Shown: in pieces, positions 23,122-33,459 of the stretch | Layout of the letters: each line of letters opens with the position of its first letter | How positions within the stretch are numbered: position 1 is the first letter of the stretch | Source: Kalaharituber pfeilii | Lineage: Eukaryota; Ascomycota; Pezizomycetes; Pezizales; Pezizaceae | DNA length: 64,000 nt | Direction of reading: 5' to 3' | Assembly: GCA_015179045.1 (NCBI GenBank) | Contig: WHUZ01000013.1 | Coordinates: forward strand, 124,001 to 188,000 | Notes under the pieces: model-generated | The model's database searches: none | What the model saw: the letters and a program-made list of their open reading frames with translations, nothing else | What the model was told of the DNA's origin: nothing | Position numbers and translations under genes: made by a program

Positions 23122-23994
23122 TCACAAGAAGTATGCGGTTCACTATTGAAGTTCAGCTTAAACCAGATGTGGTAGGATCTTGAGCAAGCTTTCCCCATGA
23201 TTCTGGTGTGTCGAAGGGCATGAAGCGCATCCTGAGGCAACTATTGGATGGTAGTTCTTGTTCGGAGAATTCCTTGAGCAGAACTTGATGTATTACAGGG
23301 GAGAAAACAAATACATAAGCTCAACCATGAAATCCACTCATCACTCCGGCCACATTAAATTCTCAACGTGATTTAGTCCCATTCAGGGGCTAGATTGTTA
23401 GAACACTTCAGTCCCTGTTTCCCTAATCGTATGAAAACAAAAGCACCAATCAAGTTGAGCCTTTATTAATGTAGGGGATGATCTCATATGGAGGCCATGT
23501 GGGAATACACGCAATTAATGAGCAGCCTACCAATTCCATTAGATTGATAAAGGCAAAGCTGATCGCGGCGAACTTGTGAACGCCGGAGTCCCATTGCATG
23601 CATGCAAGGACGAACAGCAGTTGCTACCTACAGGACTATCTAGGAGCTACTAATCTCGAGACACTGTCATGAATCCAGTACCTCACCTTTTCACATGCTA
23701 TAGTATGCGACCTACGGCATCTAATCAAGATTGCATTCAGTATGCCCTGCTGAAGGAAAAGATATTCTGGTTTTCACGCGTCAGGACAATAGATGCCTGC
23801 AGGTTGACCAATGTACCCAAAACTTTTCTCTGCTTGAGTGTATGAGAGATCTAAGGCGAGGTCTTCGATCGGGAACGGCCTGGATGTCAACGATGCCGGC
23901 TGTACTCAACCTGTATGAATTTGTGCCCCTACATGTTTCTGTCTGCGGGGTGTAGCATAATGCAGTGGCGCATTGGAAGGGGGTTTCGCAGGTA
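23122..23994. other. Intergenic
   Basis: No recognised gene. A minus-strand ORF of 98 codons (24077-23781) enters it from the neighbouring inverted-repeat element; see findings. Confidence 0.4.
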
Positions 23995-24494
23995 CTAGGG
24001 GTTGTCACTGACTTACTAGGAATAACTACCAGAGAAAGTACTCCAGTGACACTAAGCAGTGTCATGGGGAACCCCATTTTTTGCCCTTGAGAAATTTAGT
24101 AAGTAATGCGAATTACCCACAAACTATATGCCTCTACACATCACCGCATACGCGTATCGATGGACTTTAATCTTTTGCAACATGCCTCATCTAATTCAAA
24201 GAGCTATAATACAACAAAGACTTAGGAGCGATGTAAAAGCTATCATGATGCTTATGATTCTTAATCGATGCGTGATGAACCCATAAATATGACGCGGGAG
24301 ATGCATATGGTGCGAAAGAATGCGGGTGTATGCAGCTACTAACTGTGCGCTACTTAACGAGAAGAGCCCACTACCAGTCGAATTTGACTGGTAACAGGCC
24401 AATAGGCCAATGAACGAAGGGGCCAAGGCACTAAAGCGCCTCAGTTGGTGGTACTTTCTGGTAGCCATTTCCAGTAAGTCAGTGACAACCCCTA
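23995..24494. mobile_element. Non-autonomous DNA transposon (MITE-like) with about 50-bp terminal inverted repeats
   Basis: The outer 22 bases at 23995-24016 and 24473-24494 are perfect inverted repeats (starting TAGGGGTTGTCACTGACTTA). Imperfect pairing continues inward for another 25-30 bases (TACCAGAGAAAGTAC against GTACTTTCTGGTA). TA at both outer ends could be the duplicated TA target of a Tc1/mariner-like element, leaving ends GGGGTTGTCACTGAC. The 500-bp interior has no transposase-like ORF, so it is non-autonomous. Confidence 0.7.
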
Positions 24495-24576
24495 CTGCAT
24501 GTTTCTCTTTCCCTTTTTTAATTAAGGATATTGTACTTACTGTACTGAACATTGTAGCTCCGCTAATCAGCTGAGG

Positions 24577-24930
24577 TATTTACGCTTATTGAGTTGAGTA
24601 CGTCGCTTACTTCATTGCAATAGATACAGGAACATAAAGCGACATATATAGACAACTTTTGGTGATAACGAGAAATCCTCAAGTAGAGCAAAAACCTGAA
24701 AACAGCATATGCAAACCTGCTTTCTCATGTCATGACGACAGACCATGATTATGTTTCAGTGCATATGTCAGTACGCTGTCATGGTGAAGTAAATCTCAAG
24801 TAACAGTACGACAGACCATGATTATGTTTCAGTGCATATGTCAGTACGCTGTCATGGTGAAGTAAATCTCAAGTAACAGTAATGTAACAGTACGCTGCAT
24901 ATCAAGCTATACGAATGATAATCCTTAACA
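24577..24930 (-). repeat. 3' LTR of the Copia element
   Basis: 354 bp, on the minus strand TGTTAAGG to AAATA, so it ends TG..TA rather than TG..CA. It contains a 73-bp tandem duplication (24736-24808 and 24809-24881). Confidence 0.95.
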
Positions 24931-25004
24931 CTCCCCCACGCTGGAAATTTCCCAAATTTTCAGTGCTTGACAAAAACAAAAATTCAATGAATTCAGAGAG
25001 TATG

Positions 25005-27566
25005 CTATACAGATAAACCAAGACTTCGAGTAAATTTCTCAAACAAAGCAAAAGGAAGAGCTTTTGTAAAAACATCTGCCGGATTCTCTTTTCCTGCAAT
25101 CCTATTCACTATGACCTTATTCTCTGCCACACATTCGCGGATAAAATGATGTCGTATATCTATATGCTTGGTTCTGCCATGCAACGTGGGATTGTATGCG
25201 AGACTGATTGCACTGTTGTTGTCAACATTGATGACTTTGCTGAAGTTGACATCGAATTTAGGAAGCTGAAGTTCTTTTATTAGACGTTGTAGCCAAATCG
25301 ATTCCTTGCATGCCTCTGTCACTGCCATATATTCTGCTTCGGTTGATGAAAGGGCCACAGTAGACTGTCTTTGGCTTTTCCATGAAATGGCTGCACCTGC
25401 GAGCATAAATACAAACCCAGTAATTGATTTTCGAGTATCCTTATCGCCAGCCCAATCTGAGTCTGAATATGAGATTAAGTGCGGTAGCGAATTCGCAGTG
25501 TAGATTAGGCCCATGGTAGAGGTTCGTTTAAGATATCTGAGAACTCTTTTGGCAGCTTGGAGATGTTTATCTGTGGGATTGCTTGTGAACCGTCCTAGAG
25601 TTGAGACCGAGAATGCGATATCTGGTCTGGAGCCGAGCATGAGGTACATTAGCTTGCCAACGATCTTTTGATAGAGTTGCTTATGCTGTTCGTCAAGCAG
25701 AACTTGATTTTGACCTGAATTTTGTACTAGTGACTGACCGGCTTCCATTGGAATAGTTACTCCATTGCACTCCCCCATATTGCATTCTCGCAGAATCTTT
25801 TGAGTATATTGAGTCTGATGCAGTTTTAAGATTCTCTCTTTTCGATTTCGTATCACTTCACAGCCAAGGAATTGACGTACAGGCCCCAGATCAGTCATTT
25901 TATACTTTCGACGAAATTGACTCTTGACCCAGTTGATGTTCTGCATGCTTGGTCCTATGATAAGAATATCATCAACATATATCAGAACGTATAGTGGAAC
26001 TGATATATTATCATAGACATAAAGGTTTGGATCCTCTTCAGTTCTTCGAAAATTCAATGATCTTAGGAATGCATCAATATTCTGATACCATACTCGAGGT
26101 GCTTGTTTCAGCCCGTAAAGACTCTTCTTTAGCAAACAGACTTTATTAGCATCTTGTATGTAGCCTTTTGGTTGCTCCATATAAATTTCAGCATCAGTTA
26201 ATTCAGGATTAAGAAACGCGGTTTTTACATCTTGCTGCTCTATTTCCCAATCATATGCAGCTGCCAATGCATAAAGAAGCCTTATTGTTGCCGATTTAGC
26301 AACAGGAGCAAAGATCTCCTCGTAATCTATTCCCGCGATCTGTTCATAGCCTTTGATCACTAATCGAGCTTTGTACTTAGTACCTTGAAGCGTTGTTCCA
26401 TTAGCATTCGTCTGTGTAATTGTTTTCTTTCTTAGTACCCACTTGCAGTCAATGACCTTCTTATTCAGTGGGCGAGATACAAGAACCCATGTCTTATTTT
26501 CTAACAATGCTTGATATTCTTCATTGCAGGCCTCTATCCATTGTTTCTTGTTAGGACTCTGCATTGCTTGTTCGTATGTAATAGGTTCAACTCCTTCAGA
26601 GTCTTCTTGAGAGGTACTTACGACATTCAGTACTCGATTCAGTGTGCTTGTCTCAGATTCAGATCGCAGGGGTTTCTCAGTTTTCCAGCTCTGCGTTTCG
26701 TCAAAAATAATATTAGCTGCCATGACTATTCTCTGACTTTCGGGATCCCATAGCTTCCATATTTTATTCGTTTGCTCAGCGTAACCCAGCATTATATTTT
26801 GCTTGCTTTTGGGTTCTAGCTTTGATCTTTTTGCTTCTGGTATATGAACGTGTGCAATGCAACCAAATCTTCTGAGATGTGCTAAAGAAGGTTTCTTACC
26901 AGTCCACGCCTCGAAGGGTGTACAACATCCCAAAACCGCCTTTGAGGGTGACCGATTCCTTAAGTAAACTGCTGTAAGTGCAGCCTCAGACCAGAAAACA
27001 GAGGACATTCCGCTATCACTCAGCATGCTTCGAACCATCTCAGTTATTGTCCTAATCATCCGTTCGGCAACCCCATTCTGATGTTGAGTATATGGTGCAC
27101 ATGGCTCGAATGAAATGCCATGTTCTTGAAGAAGATTTTTGAACATGTCATTGTTGTACTCGCCAGTGCCGTTATCAGATCTCAGTCTTCGTATTTTGTA
27201 TCCATTCGATTGTGCTTCCACCCATGCCTTGAAAATACGAAAAACATTGGTAATTTCTTGTGCCGTTTTTGTCTTTAGAGGGTATATCCAAGTATAGCGA
27301 GACCAATCATCAATATAGATAATGAAATAAAGATCTTTATGAACGCTAGGAGGAAAGGGACCGCAGAGATCAGAATGAATGAGGTTTAACAGTCCTTCAA
27401 CTCTCGTGCTTGGACTTCTGTTCACAGTTACTTTTTGCTTTCCTTGGAGGCATGCTTGACAGACTGGATTTGGTAGATGAGTAGTAGCAATTCTTATGCC
27501 TTGCGCTCCGTGGTAAGCTAGTTCTCGAACTGCCTTAGTATGTAAATGCCCAGACGAGAGTGCCAC
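25005..27566 (-). CDS. Copia integrase-reverse transcriptase-RNase H ORF
   Basis: Continues the Gag-Pol reading in another frame; it has no ATG at its head and would need a frame change near 27545. Integrase: HLHTKAV then CQAC (zinc), HSDLCGPF (first D), RSDNGTGEY (second D) and HQNGVAERMIRT (E). Reverse transcriptase: IDCKWVLRKK, QQDVKTAFLN, then YVDDILIIG at about residue 528. RNase H: SDSDWAGDKDTRKS at about 699, STEAEYMAV and KHIDIRHHF near the end. No stop interrupts these 853 codons, so polymerase functions look intact apart from the upstream break. Confidence 0.93.
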   Translation of the reverse strand: MALSSGHLHTKAVRELAYHGAQGIRIATTHLPNPVCQACLQGKQKVTVNRSPSTRVEGLLNLIHSDLCGPFPPSVHKDLYFIIYIDDWSRYTWIYPLKTKTAQEITNVFRIFKAWVEAQSNGYKIRRLRSDNGTGEYNNDMFKNLLQEHGISFEPCAPYTQHQNGVAERMIRTITEMVRSMLSDSGMSSVFWSEAALTAVYLRNRSPSKAVLGCCTPFEAWTGKKPSLAHLRRFGCIAHVHIPEAKRSKLEPKSKQNIMLGYAEQTNKIWKLWDPESQRIVMAANIIFDETQSWKTEKPLRSESETSTLNRVLNVVSTSQEDSEGVEPITYEQAMQSPNKKQWIEACNEEYQALLENKTWVLVSRPLNKKVIDCKWVLRKKTITQTNANGTTLQGTKYKARLVIKGYEQIAGIDYEEIFAPVAKSATIRLLYALAAAYDWEIEQQDVKTAFLNPELTDAEIYMEQPKGYIQDANKVCLLKKSLYGLKQAPRVWYQNIDAFLRSLNFRRTEEDPNLYVYDNISVPLYVLIYVDDILIIGPSMQNINWVKSQFRRKYKMTDLGPVRQFLGCEVIRNRKERILKLHQTQYTQKILRECNMGECNGVTIPMEAGQSLVQNSGQNQVLLDEQHKQLYQKIVGKLMYLMLGSRPDIAFSVSTLGRFTSNPTDKHLQAAKRVLRYLKRTSTMGLIYTANSLPHLISYSDSDWAGDKDTRKSITGFVFMLAGAAISWKSQRQSTVALSSTEAEYMAVTEACKESIWLQRLIKELQLPKFDVNFSKVINVDNNSAISLAYNPTLHGRTKHIDIRHHFIRECVAENKVIVNRIAGKENPADVFTKALPFALFEKFTRSLGLSV

Positions 27567-29356
27567 AGTGCCAGCGTAGCTGTTGAGATATCGGGCTGAG
27601 AGGTCAATGTGGACTGTGAATTCGGAGCTGTTGAGATATCAGGCTGAGGGATCAGTGTAGATTGTGGGTTCGATGGAGACTGAGCCGACTCGGATTGAGT
27701 GATGCAAAGAGTAGGCTTGTATGAGACAAAGTTGTAGAGTCTATACATGCCATGTTCTGGTCGTGCATAGATTTCAGAGTCCTGTATTGAGATGAAGCAT
27801 CCTTGTGTATTCATGTTTACCGAAAACCCGACCTGAATTAGTTGACTGACTGAGATGACGTTCGTTCCAAGTTGTGGTGCATATATAACTCCATCAAGTT
27901 GTAGTGTCAGTTCCTGTCCGGAGATTGATTTCCCCATCAAAATAACAGTCCCAGACCCACAGGCAGAAATTGCATGATTATCTCCCATATACAGTTTTTG
28001 TTCTTCAGAAAACATGGAAACATTCGAGAACACAGATGATTGTGAACAGACATGATTGGTTGCACCAGAATCAATATACCAAGCTAAAGGAGAAGTATCA
28101 GAAATAGAGCGCAACATTAATAGTCCCATATTACTATCACCATCACCATCATTAACAGTATCTGAAAAGCCGGAAAGATTAGGAGGATTAGAAGAAAGAA
28201 TATGAAGTTGTGCATGATGAGTATTCGAACTTGGTACTCTCATGCTCCGACGAAGGCGACATTCCGACTGCTTGTGACCCCTTTTATGACAAAACCAACA
28301 TTCAGCAGTATCTTGCCTTGGTACTATGTGAGATGAACCCATATGATGTTGTGCCGGTCCAGTATGATGTTGCACCGGTCCAGTATGATGTTGCGCCGGT
28401 CCAGTATGATGTTGCACCGGTCCAGTATGATGTTGCATTCCTGTGTTATATGATCTATGCCGACTGAAGTTGTATCTTCCTCTATAGCCCCGTCCACCTC
28501 GTCGAACAGTAGCCACAATAGGAGTTGATTCGGTGGCAGTGACTGTAGTAGTAGGAACTGCTGTATTGAAGTCAATTCTGTGATGCCTATGTAAAGCGTT
28601 TATGACTGAGTCAACAGTCCTTCCTGGCAAGTTGAGAATGATTTCACGGATGAGATTGTATGAGGGAGGCAGCCCAGCAAGCAGTTTCGTAATGACGTCA
28701 TCATCAGACAAGGATTGTGGGGTATCTATGAGTCGATCTCGGTATGCCATGATTCTAGCAATATATGATTCGAGTGGTTCGTTTTCTTTGAGTCGTTCCT
28801 GATAAAACTGCTCGCGAATATATGTTGATCCGGTTTCGTTTTTGACTACGTCCATTCGTGTTTGGATAACTGTCCACATTTTCGCAGGGTCCATGATGTC
28901 TGAAACGTATGCTTGAATAGGCGTAGATAATGATCCAAAAATCGCTGCCAGTGCTTTCTTTGATCGCCTGTCATAATCGTCTAATTTTGACTGAAGAGCT
29001 TCGTCTGTGATACTGCTGGGCTGTTCTGACTCTCGTATGGTCTCTGAGATCTGAGCTTCTGGTATCTGTGCCTCTGGGTAGAGAGAATCATCATCTTTAT
29101 TCGTAGTTGCCTGTACTGTTGGTGGTTGTCCTTGCTGTACTGCTGGAGTTGCTGTATTCAAGTTCAATTTGGCTGGCTTGAGCTCCTTGCCGGTTACTAA
29201 CTCCCAGCATAACATTCCTGTCAGTATGAACCTCATATTACGACTCCATATAGAATAGTTTTCTGTATTTAGTTTCGGTGTGGACCCATGGGAGGAGATG
29301 AATAAATTCTTCTTGGTTGAAAACCCAAGAGATGTATTGGAGGATTCGGTGGACAT
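27518..29356 (-). CDS. Copia Gag-protease ORF (612 codons)
   Basis: Starts at ATG 29356. Residues 1 to about 330 are a UBN2/Copia-type Gag with NTENYSIWSRNMRFIL near the start. A zinc knuckle CWFCHKRGHKQSEC lies at about 350-363, preceded by five copies of a 7-residue repeat (QHHTGPA/V). The aspartic protease motif WYIDSGATNHVC is at about 425-436. The ORF ends shortly after LWHSRLG, the start of the pre-integrase zinc domain, because the frame breaks there. No internal stop. It encodes the virus-like particle protein and the protease that would process it. Confidence 0.92.
   Translation of the reverse strand: MSTESSNTSLGFSTKKNLFISSHGSTPKLNTENYSIWSRNMRFILTGMLCWELVTGKELKPAKLNLNTATPAVQQGQPPTVQATTNKDDDSLYPEAQIPEAQISETIRESEQPSSITDEALQSKLDDYDRRSKKALAAIFGSLSTPIQAYVSDIMDPAKMWTVIQTRMDVVKNETGSTYIREQFYQERLKENEPLESYIARIMAYRDRLIDTPQSLSDDDVITKLLAGLPPSYNLIREIILNLPGRTVDSVINALHRHHRIDFNTAVPTTTVTATESTPIVATVRRGGRGYRGRYNFSRHRSYNTGMQHHTGPVQHHTGPAQHHTGPVQHHTGPAQHHMGSSHIVPRQDTAECWFCHKRGHKQSECRLRRSMRVPSSNTHHAQLHILSSNPPNLSGFSDTVNDGDGDSNMGLLMLRSISDTSPLAWYIDSGATNHVCSQSSVFSNVSMFSEEQKLYMGDNHAISACGSGTVILMGKSISGQELTLQLDGVIYAPQLGTNVISVSQLIQVGFSVNMNTQGCFISIQDSEIYARPEHGMYRLYNFVSYKPTLCITQSESAQSPSNPQSTLIPQPDISTAPNSQSTLTSQPDISTATLALWHSRLGIYILRQFEN
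28341..28436 (-). repeat. 21-bp tandem repeat within the Copia gag
   Basis: About five copies of a unit containing GATGTTGCACCGGTCCAGTA, coding for QHHTGPA/V heptads just before the zinc knuckle. Units differ only at single positions. Confidence 0.85.
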
Positions 29357-29662
29357 ATTGATGGGTGAAGTGAATGTTTGTATGAGAAGGTAAATTAAGT
29401 ATGAAGTGAGAAGTGAAGAATGGAGAGCGAGAAGCTTCTGGAAGGCAGAGTGCGAGCAAAGAGTGAGTAATGGATGCGAGCGCGATGTGAGAGGCGGAAA
29501 GTAAAGTGCGAGCGCAGTGCGAGAGGCGGAGGATAAAGTGCAAGCACAGTGCGAGACTTGAATAAAGAGTTCGTAAGTTTTTCGGTGTAGCGAGAGAAAG
29601 ATAGAAACGGTGTAGCGAAAGAAAGGTAGAAAGCGCAGTATGAAAGGATTATGGCCGAAGGA

Positions 29663-29676
29663 CCGGGCTCATAACC
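29663..29676 (-). promoter_or_regulatory. Primer-binding site matching the anticodon arm of initiator tRNA-Met
   Basis: GGTTATGAGCCC immediately after the 5' LTR is the complement of GGGCTCATAACC, the anticodon stem-loop of eukaryotic initiator tRNA-Met. This is the half-tRNA priming mode known for Drosophila copia and relatives. Confidence 0.75.
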
Positions 29677-30030
29677 TATTTACGCTTATTGAGTTGAGTA
29701 CGTCGCTTACTTCATTGCAATAGATACAGGAACATAAAGCGACATATATAGACAACTTTTGGTGATAACGAGAAATCCTCAAGTAGAGCAAAAACCTGAA
29801 AACAGCATATGCAAACCTGCTTTCTCATGTCATGACGACAGACCATGATTATGTTTCAGTGCATATGTCAGTACGCTGTCATGGTGAAGTAAATCTCAAG
29901 TAACAGTACGACAGACCATGATTATGTTTCAGTGCATATGTCAGTACGCTGTCATGGTGAAGTAAATCTCAAGTAACAGTAATGTAACAGTACGCTGCAT
30001 ATCAAGCTATACGAATGATAATCCTTAACA
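29677..30030 (-). repeat. 5' LTR of the Copia element
   Basis: Same 354 bases as the 3' LTR, including the 73-bp tandem pair. Directly downstream on the minus strand lies GGTTATGAGCCCGG, the primer-binding site. Confidence 0.95.
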
Positions 30031-30035
30031 TGAGG

Positions 30036-31914
30036 CTACATATGCATGAGTCACGAGATCAGCTTCATGAGGCTGGGATATGTCTGCTTAGTCTGTAGTT
30101 TACACAACTCCCACTAATATGTCAAACCTATATTCAAGGTATCTGTTCAGACCTCACGATTCATTGTTATACGAGGCTACCTATCCAAATAGTAGATTAG
30201 GATACGCAGAATACTGTGATGAACTGAAATAGAACTGAAGGTAGCTCCTTATCTGGCTGGCAGCCAACTGGCCTACTATATGCTTCCATACCGAGTCAGA
30301 CAAGTTCCGAAATAGGCATCCGGGGTGAAAACGCTTAACTTGGTATGTATATGTGCTTTTGTTCGGTCTTTTTTTTTTTTTTTTGGAAACCAACACATAC
30401 TCGTACCTTGCATTCTGAAGATGAGAGGAACAGATTGGTATGAACATTGAACATTGAAGTGAACGAAATAGGTCCGGCTTGCAATTGGAATTGCTCACTC
30501 TGGCAATGGAATATTTGATTTAGAAATACCATATTATTTCGAACCTTAAAACCTGGCACTAGACGGTTGTGTTGGTGAGCCGCTTTGCATACATAGATGG
30601 GTACAATACTTGCAGGGGTAGGAAAGAATATCCCTCCAGGTTCAGTAGATTTCAACCAGTTCTAGAATTCGAAATAATACGATATACGATGTGAACTATA
30701 TTTCGAGCGATGTTGCTACAGATTGTGGAACGTTCGTCGAAATAGATTCTAGGACAGCATGGCAGAATACGGAAATCGAGCGGCAGGATAATAAGAGGAC
30801 AGGGACGTACCTGGCTAGATAACAGGATGGGGACTAAAGATTGTGCTTTCACGCAAGCTGGGGCTAAACAGGGCAGGTATAACTTGGGAAAAAGGAAGAG
30901 TTTGACAATATTAAGTGTATTTGACATAAATACTAAAGGCCGCAAGGCGACATACATACAGCAATACGAATACACCCACTAGCGGAGCAACTGATTATAC
31001 CATCTGTCTTCGATCGCCTCCCGACACGTCCCCATGTGTATCCTGCAATCTCCGACGGCCGTGTGAAGCTGTTGATTGCCATAACTGGTTAATGCGTCAA
31101 CTCTGTTGGTCTAGAGGACAGCTAGCGGATAGAGGACTAATGCGCTCTATTTTATGTTGGCTCAGACTGCTATGCTAGTCTTAGGGAAAGCATCAATGGT
31201 GGGCGTCCCGATTCCAAGATACTCTAGTACACTAGTGACGGCCAGCTCATACGATTCTGGTCCCGGTCGTGATGTGATGATAGGTTGTGTAAGGTGCCGC
31301 CGGGTCTTCCATGCATGAGTATGACGGGCGGCTAGGCTAGCAGGAAAGGGTAGCGGGGAGCTAGAATGGTACTCACAAACAACGTCTGTTGGCATTTACA
31401 GTCAAAAAATAAAGATATTGAGAGATTTATGGTAGGGTCTAATATTGATGCAGCAGTAGTGTGGTGCTGGGGATCTGATGCGACTGAAATATTGTATGCT
31501 GGATACTTGCATGATCAACGGGAGTGCACCATACCGGCAGACACCGCATCACGATCTATGACATCAAGACGGGGCCTGGTGGTACCGCAGTTCCAGCTTC
31601 CAATTGTTCATCATTAGCTGGAGCATTACCGTACAGACCATCTCATAAAAGAGATGCCGGACAACCGTCTTGCGCAGCTCGATGTGAGAATCGAACCGGG
31701 GCCCCTCAATTCTACATTTCTGCTTGTTGTTACCTCTATCACTAAAGATAACAGCATTCCATTTCACCAAGGCACTGGTCAGTTTGCAAAAGAAAGAAAA
31801 GGTTTGAAACCCATTACCCCCCACCACCTCTCAATCACTTTTAACGAGACGTTTGTATAGCAAGACAGGTTACCCCTGTAACATGAAATGCCTTATATAA
31901 TTCAGAAAAACTTT
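30036..31914. other. Intergenic between the Copia element and the solo LTR
   Basis: No gene I can support. A 16-base T run occurs at 30369-30384. Short ORFs on both strands show no recognisable domain. Confidence 0.4.
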
Positions 31915-31919
31915 CCTTT

Positions 31920-32584
31920 TGTCACAGACAGTCTCCGCACACTAAGCCACAACCACCGGCAAGCCCCCAATTGCCGGCAAGCCACGACCGCCGGCAAGCC
32001 ATGACCGCCTCCCGCCAACAGCCGGCAAGCTCATAGAACCGGCTAGCTACAGGTAGCTAGCAAGCTGCCAGTATAGCCCGCCTGCCAGTATAGCCCGCCT
32101 GCCAGTATAGTCCGCCTGCCAGTATAGTCCGCCTGCCAGTATAGCCCGCCTGCCAGTACACCTGCTAGTATAGCCGCCTGCCAGTACAGCCCGCCTGCCG
32201 CCTGCCTGCCATGAAAACTCTGCCTTTACCACTCTTTTCTTACTACTGCCCTCGTCGCTGCTTCTACCTTTGTATTATGAACCTATCATGTATATATAGG
32301 CTCTATCTTGCCTTCATGTAAATAGTTCCTTCTCTCCTTGTCTGTTGTCTTGTCTTCTTAATAGACCCATATGGTTCCTCGCAGTCCATATGTTCTTGTC
32401 ATTCTTGTGAATCTCTAGATCTAATTCAGTACCTGATCTTCTCTGCCTTTTCGCTGAACTGGAACCGTTCAAAAGCTACCTGCAAGCCTCTCCTATCAAG
32501 CCTCTGCCATTCAGCGCTTGCGAAACTACTTTTACCCTGAACCGGCCGTATCCCTTAGCAGCACCAGCTCGCCGCCGCGTGACA
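31920..32584 (+). mobile_element. Solo LTR (665 bp) with 5-bp target duplication
   Basis: Begins TGTCAC and ends GTGACA, a perfect 6-bp inverted terminus. It is flanked by the direct repeat CCTTT at 31915-31919 and 32585-32589. A TATA-like TGTATATATAGG at 32289 would serve as U3 promoter. Its right half (about 32325-32584) is shared with a second copy at 54786-55309. No internal region is present, so it is a recombination product of a full element. The superfamily is unknown. Confidence 0.85.
32068..32212 (+). repeat. 17-18 bp minisatellite inside the solo LTR
   Basis: About eight copies of GCCAGTATAGCCCGCCT with small changes. Upstream, at 31955-32030, a looser series of GCCGGCAAGCC units occurs. 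Confidence 0.8.
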
Positions 32585-32589
32585 CCTTT

Positions 32590-32890
32590 AGAACTTTGGC
32601 TAAGCAACTACAATGACAGCCTCTTTCCAGAAAATCAATTGCTTGTTCATACTGAGTGAAACCACTATTTTTATTGTTTTTCATATACATATAACCCTAT
32701 ATATTAAATTTATAAACTTTATAGGTTTTTACAATTGTATTGACTCACACATTTCATTAAACTTCACATGCAGTTTTTACTCTTATATTTATAATTGTTA
32801 CTAGTGTTCATTTCATTCTGCAGTTCCAAAGTGCAACAATTAGTAATAACAGTGGCTGACTTTCTACATTAGGAATACATTTGTTATTCT
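32590..32890. other. AT-rich spacer
   Basis: Strongly AT-rich, especially 32660-32800, with no coding signal. It lies between the solo LTR and the 3' end of the broken kinase gene. Confidence 0.4.
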
Positions 32891-33092
32891 TCATCCATGA
32901 ATAATTAAGTCACGGTTTGCTGTACGAGTGTCAAACATAATCTTAATCATCTCAAGGTCATGTTCTTTCTTGATGGGCAGTCCATCCCGCACTTCATCTG
33001 GTTGCCTGATGTCGCTGCGGTTGACATTTATTGGATAGCGCGCTTCCCCTTCTTTTCCTGCCCAGTCGAAGTCAACCAACATACATCCCACC

Positions 33093-33459
33093 TTTTTTTT
33101 TTTTTTTTTTTTTTTTATCTCACATAACCCCGCTTGCAGCTGTTCGCCATGGCAGGGTCCCTGGACCGAAGTCCTTATGGCCCGGAGTCAGGCACCTAAA
33201 AACAAACAACTCACTATATACACCGACATTCAAAAGGGAATAGAGGAAATAAAACCCATGAGACAACCCGCTCCTCCAAAAATGAAAGATTTACGTCGTC
33301 AAGTCCATTTCCTCCATGTCCCTCCACTTCCCCTTTCTGACCACCTTTGAATTTCTGTCCCAGTCATAGGCACGAATCGTACCACTTGCCTGACAACCTT
33401 ACCTTCGCTGGTGTTTGGCTATCCGATTCCACCTCCCCCTCCAGGTAGATGACAACCGA
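33093..33459 (-). mobile_element. Retroposon, tail family A, 367 bp, with 12-bp target duplication
   Basis: Minus-strand insert ending CCCTGCCATGGCGAACAGCT...GTGAGAT and 24 A. It is flanked by ATACATCCCACC at 33081-33092 and 33460-33471. Removing insert and one flank rejoins the kinase-domain frame of the host gene. It is the longest family A copy here and shows no ORF; it could be a SINE or a 5'-truncated LINE. Confidence 0.85.

Larger units (their letters stand above)
24572..30035 (-). mobile_element. Ty1/Copia LTR retrotransposon, recent insertion
   Basis: Complete element read on the minus strand: 5' LTR 30030-29677, primer site, leader, gag-protease ORF, integrase-RT-RNase H ORF, polypurine tract GTGGGGGAG, 3' LTR 24930-24577. 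The two 354-bp LTRs appear identical base for base (offset exactly 5100). A perfect 5-bp target duplication TGAGG flanks the element (24572-24576 and 30031-30035). Domain order integrase before reverse transcriptase marks it as Copia. One frameshift between the two ORFs is the only obvious defect. Confidence 0.95.

Noticed and set aside
31640..31740. tRNA-like GGTTCGATTC on the minus strand
   Set aside because: The T-arm stem does not pair (CCCGG against CTCAC) and no acceptor stem partner is found.
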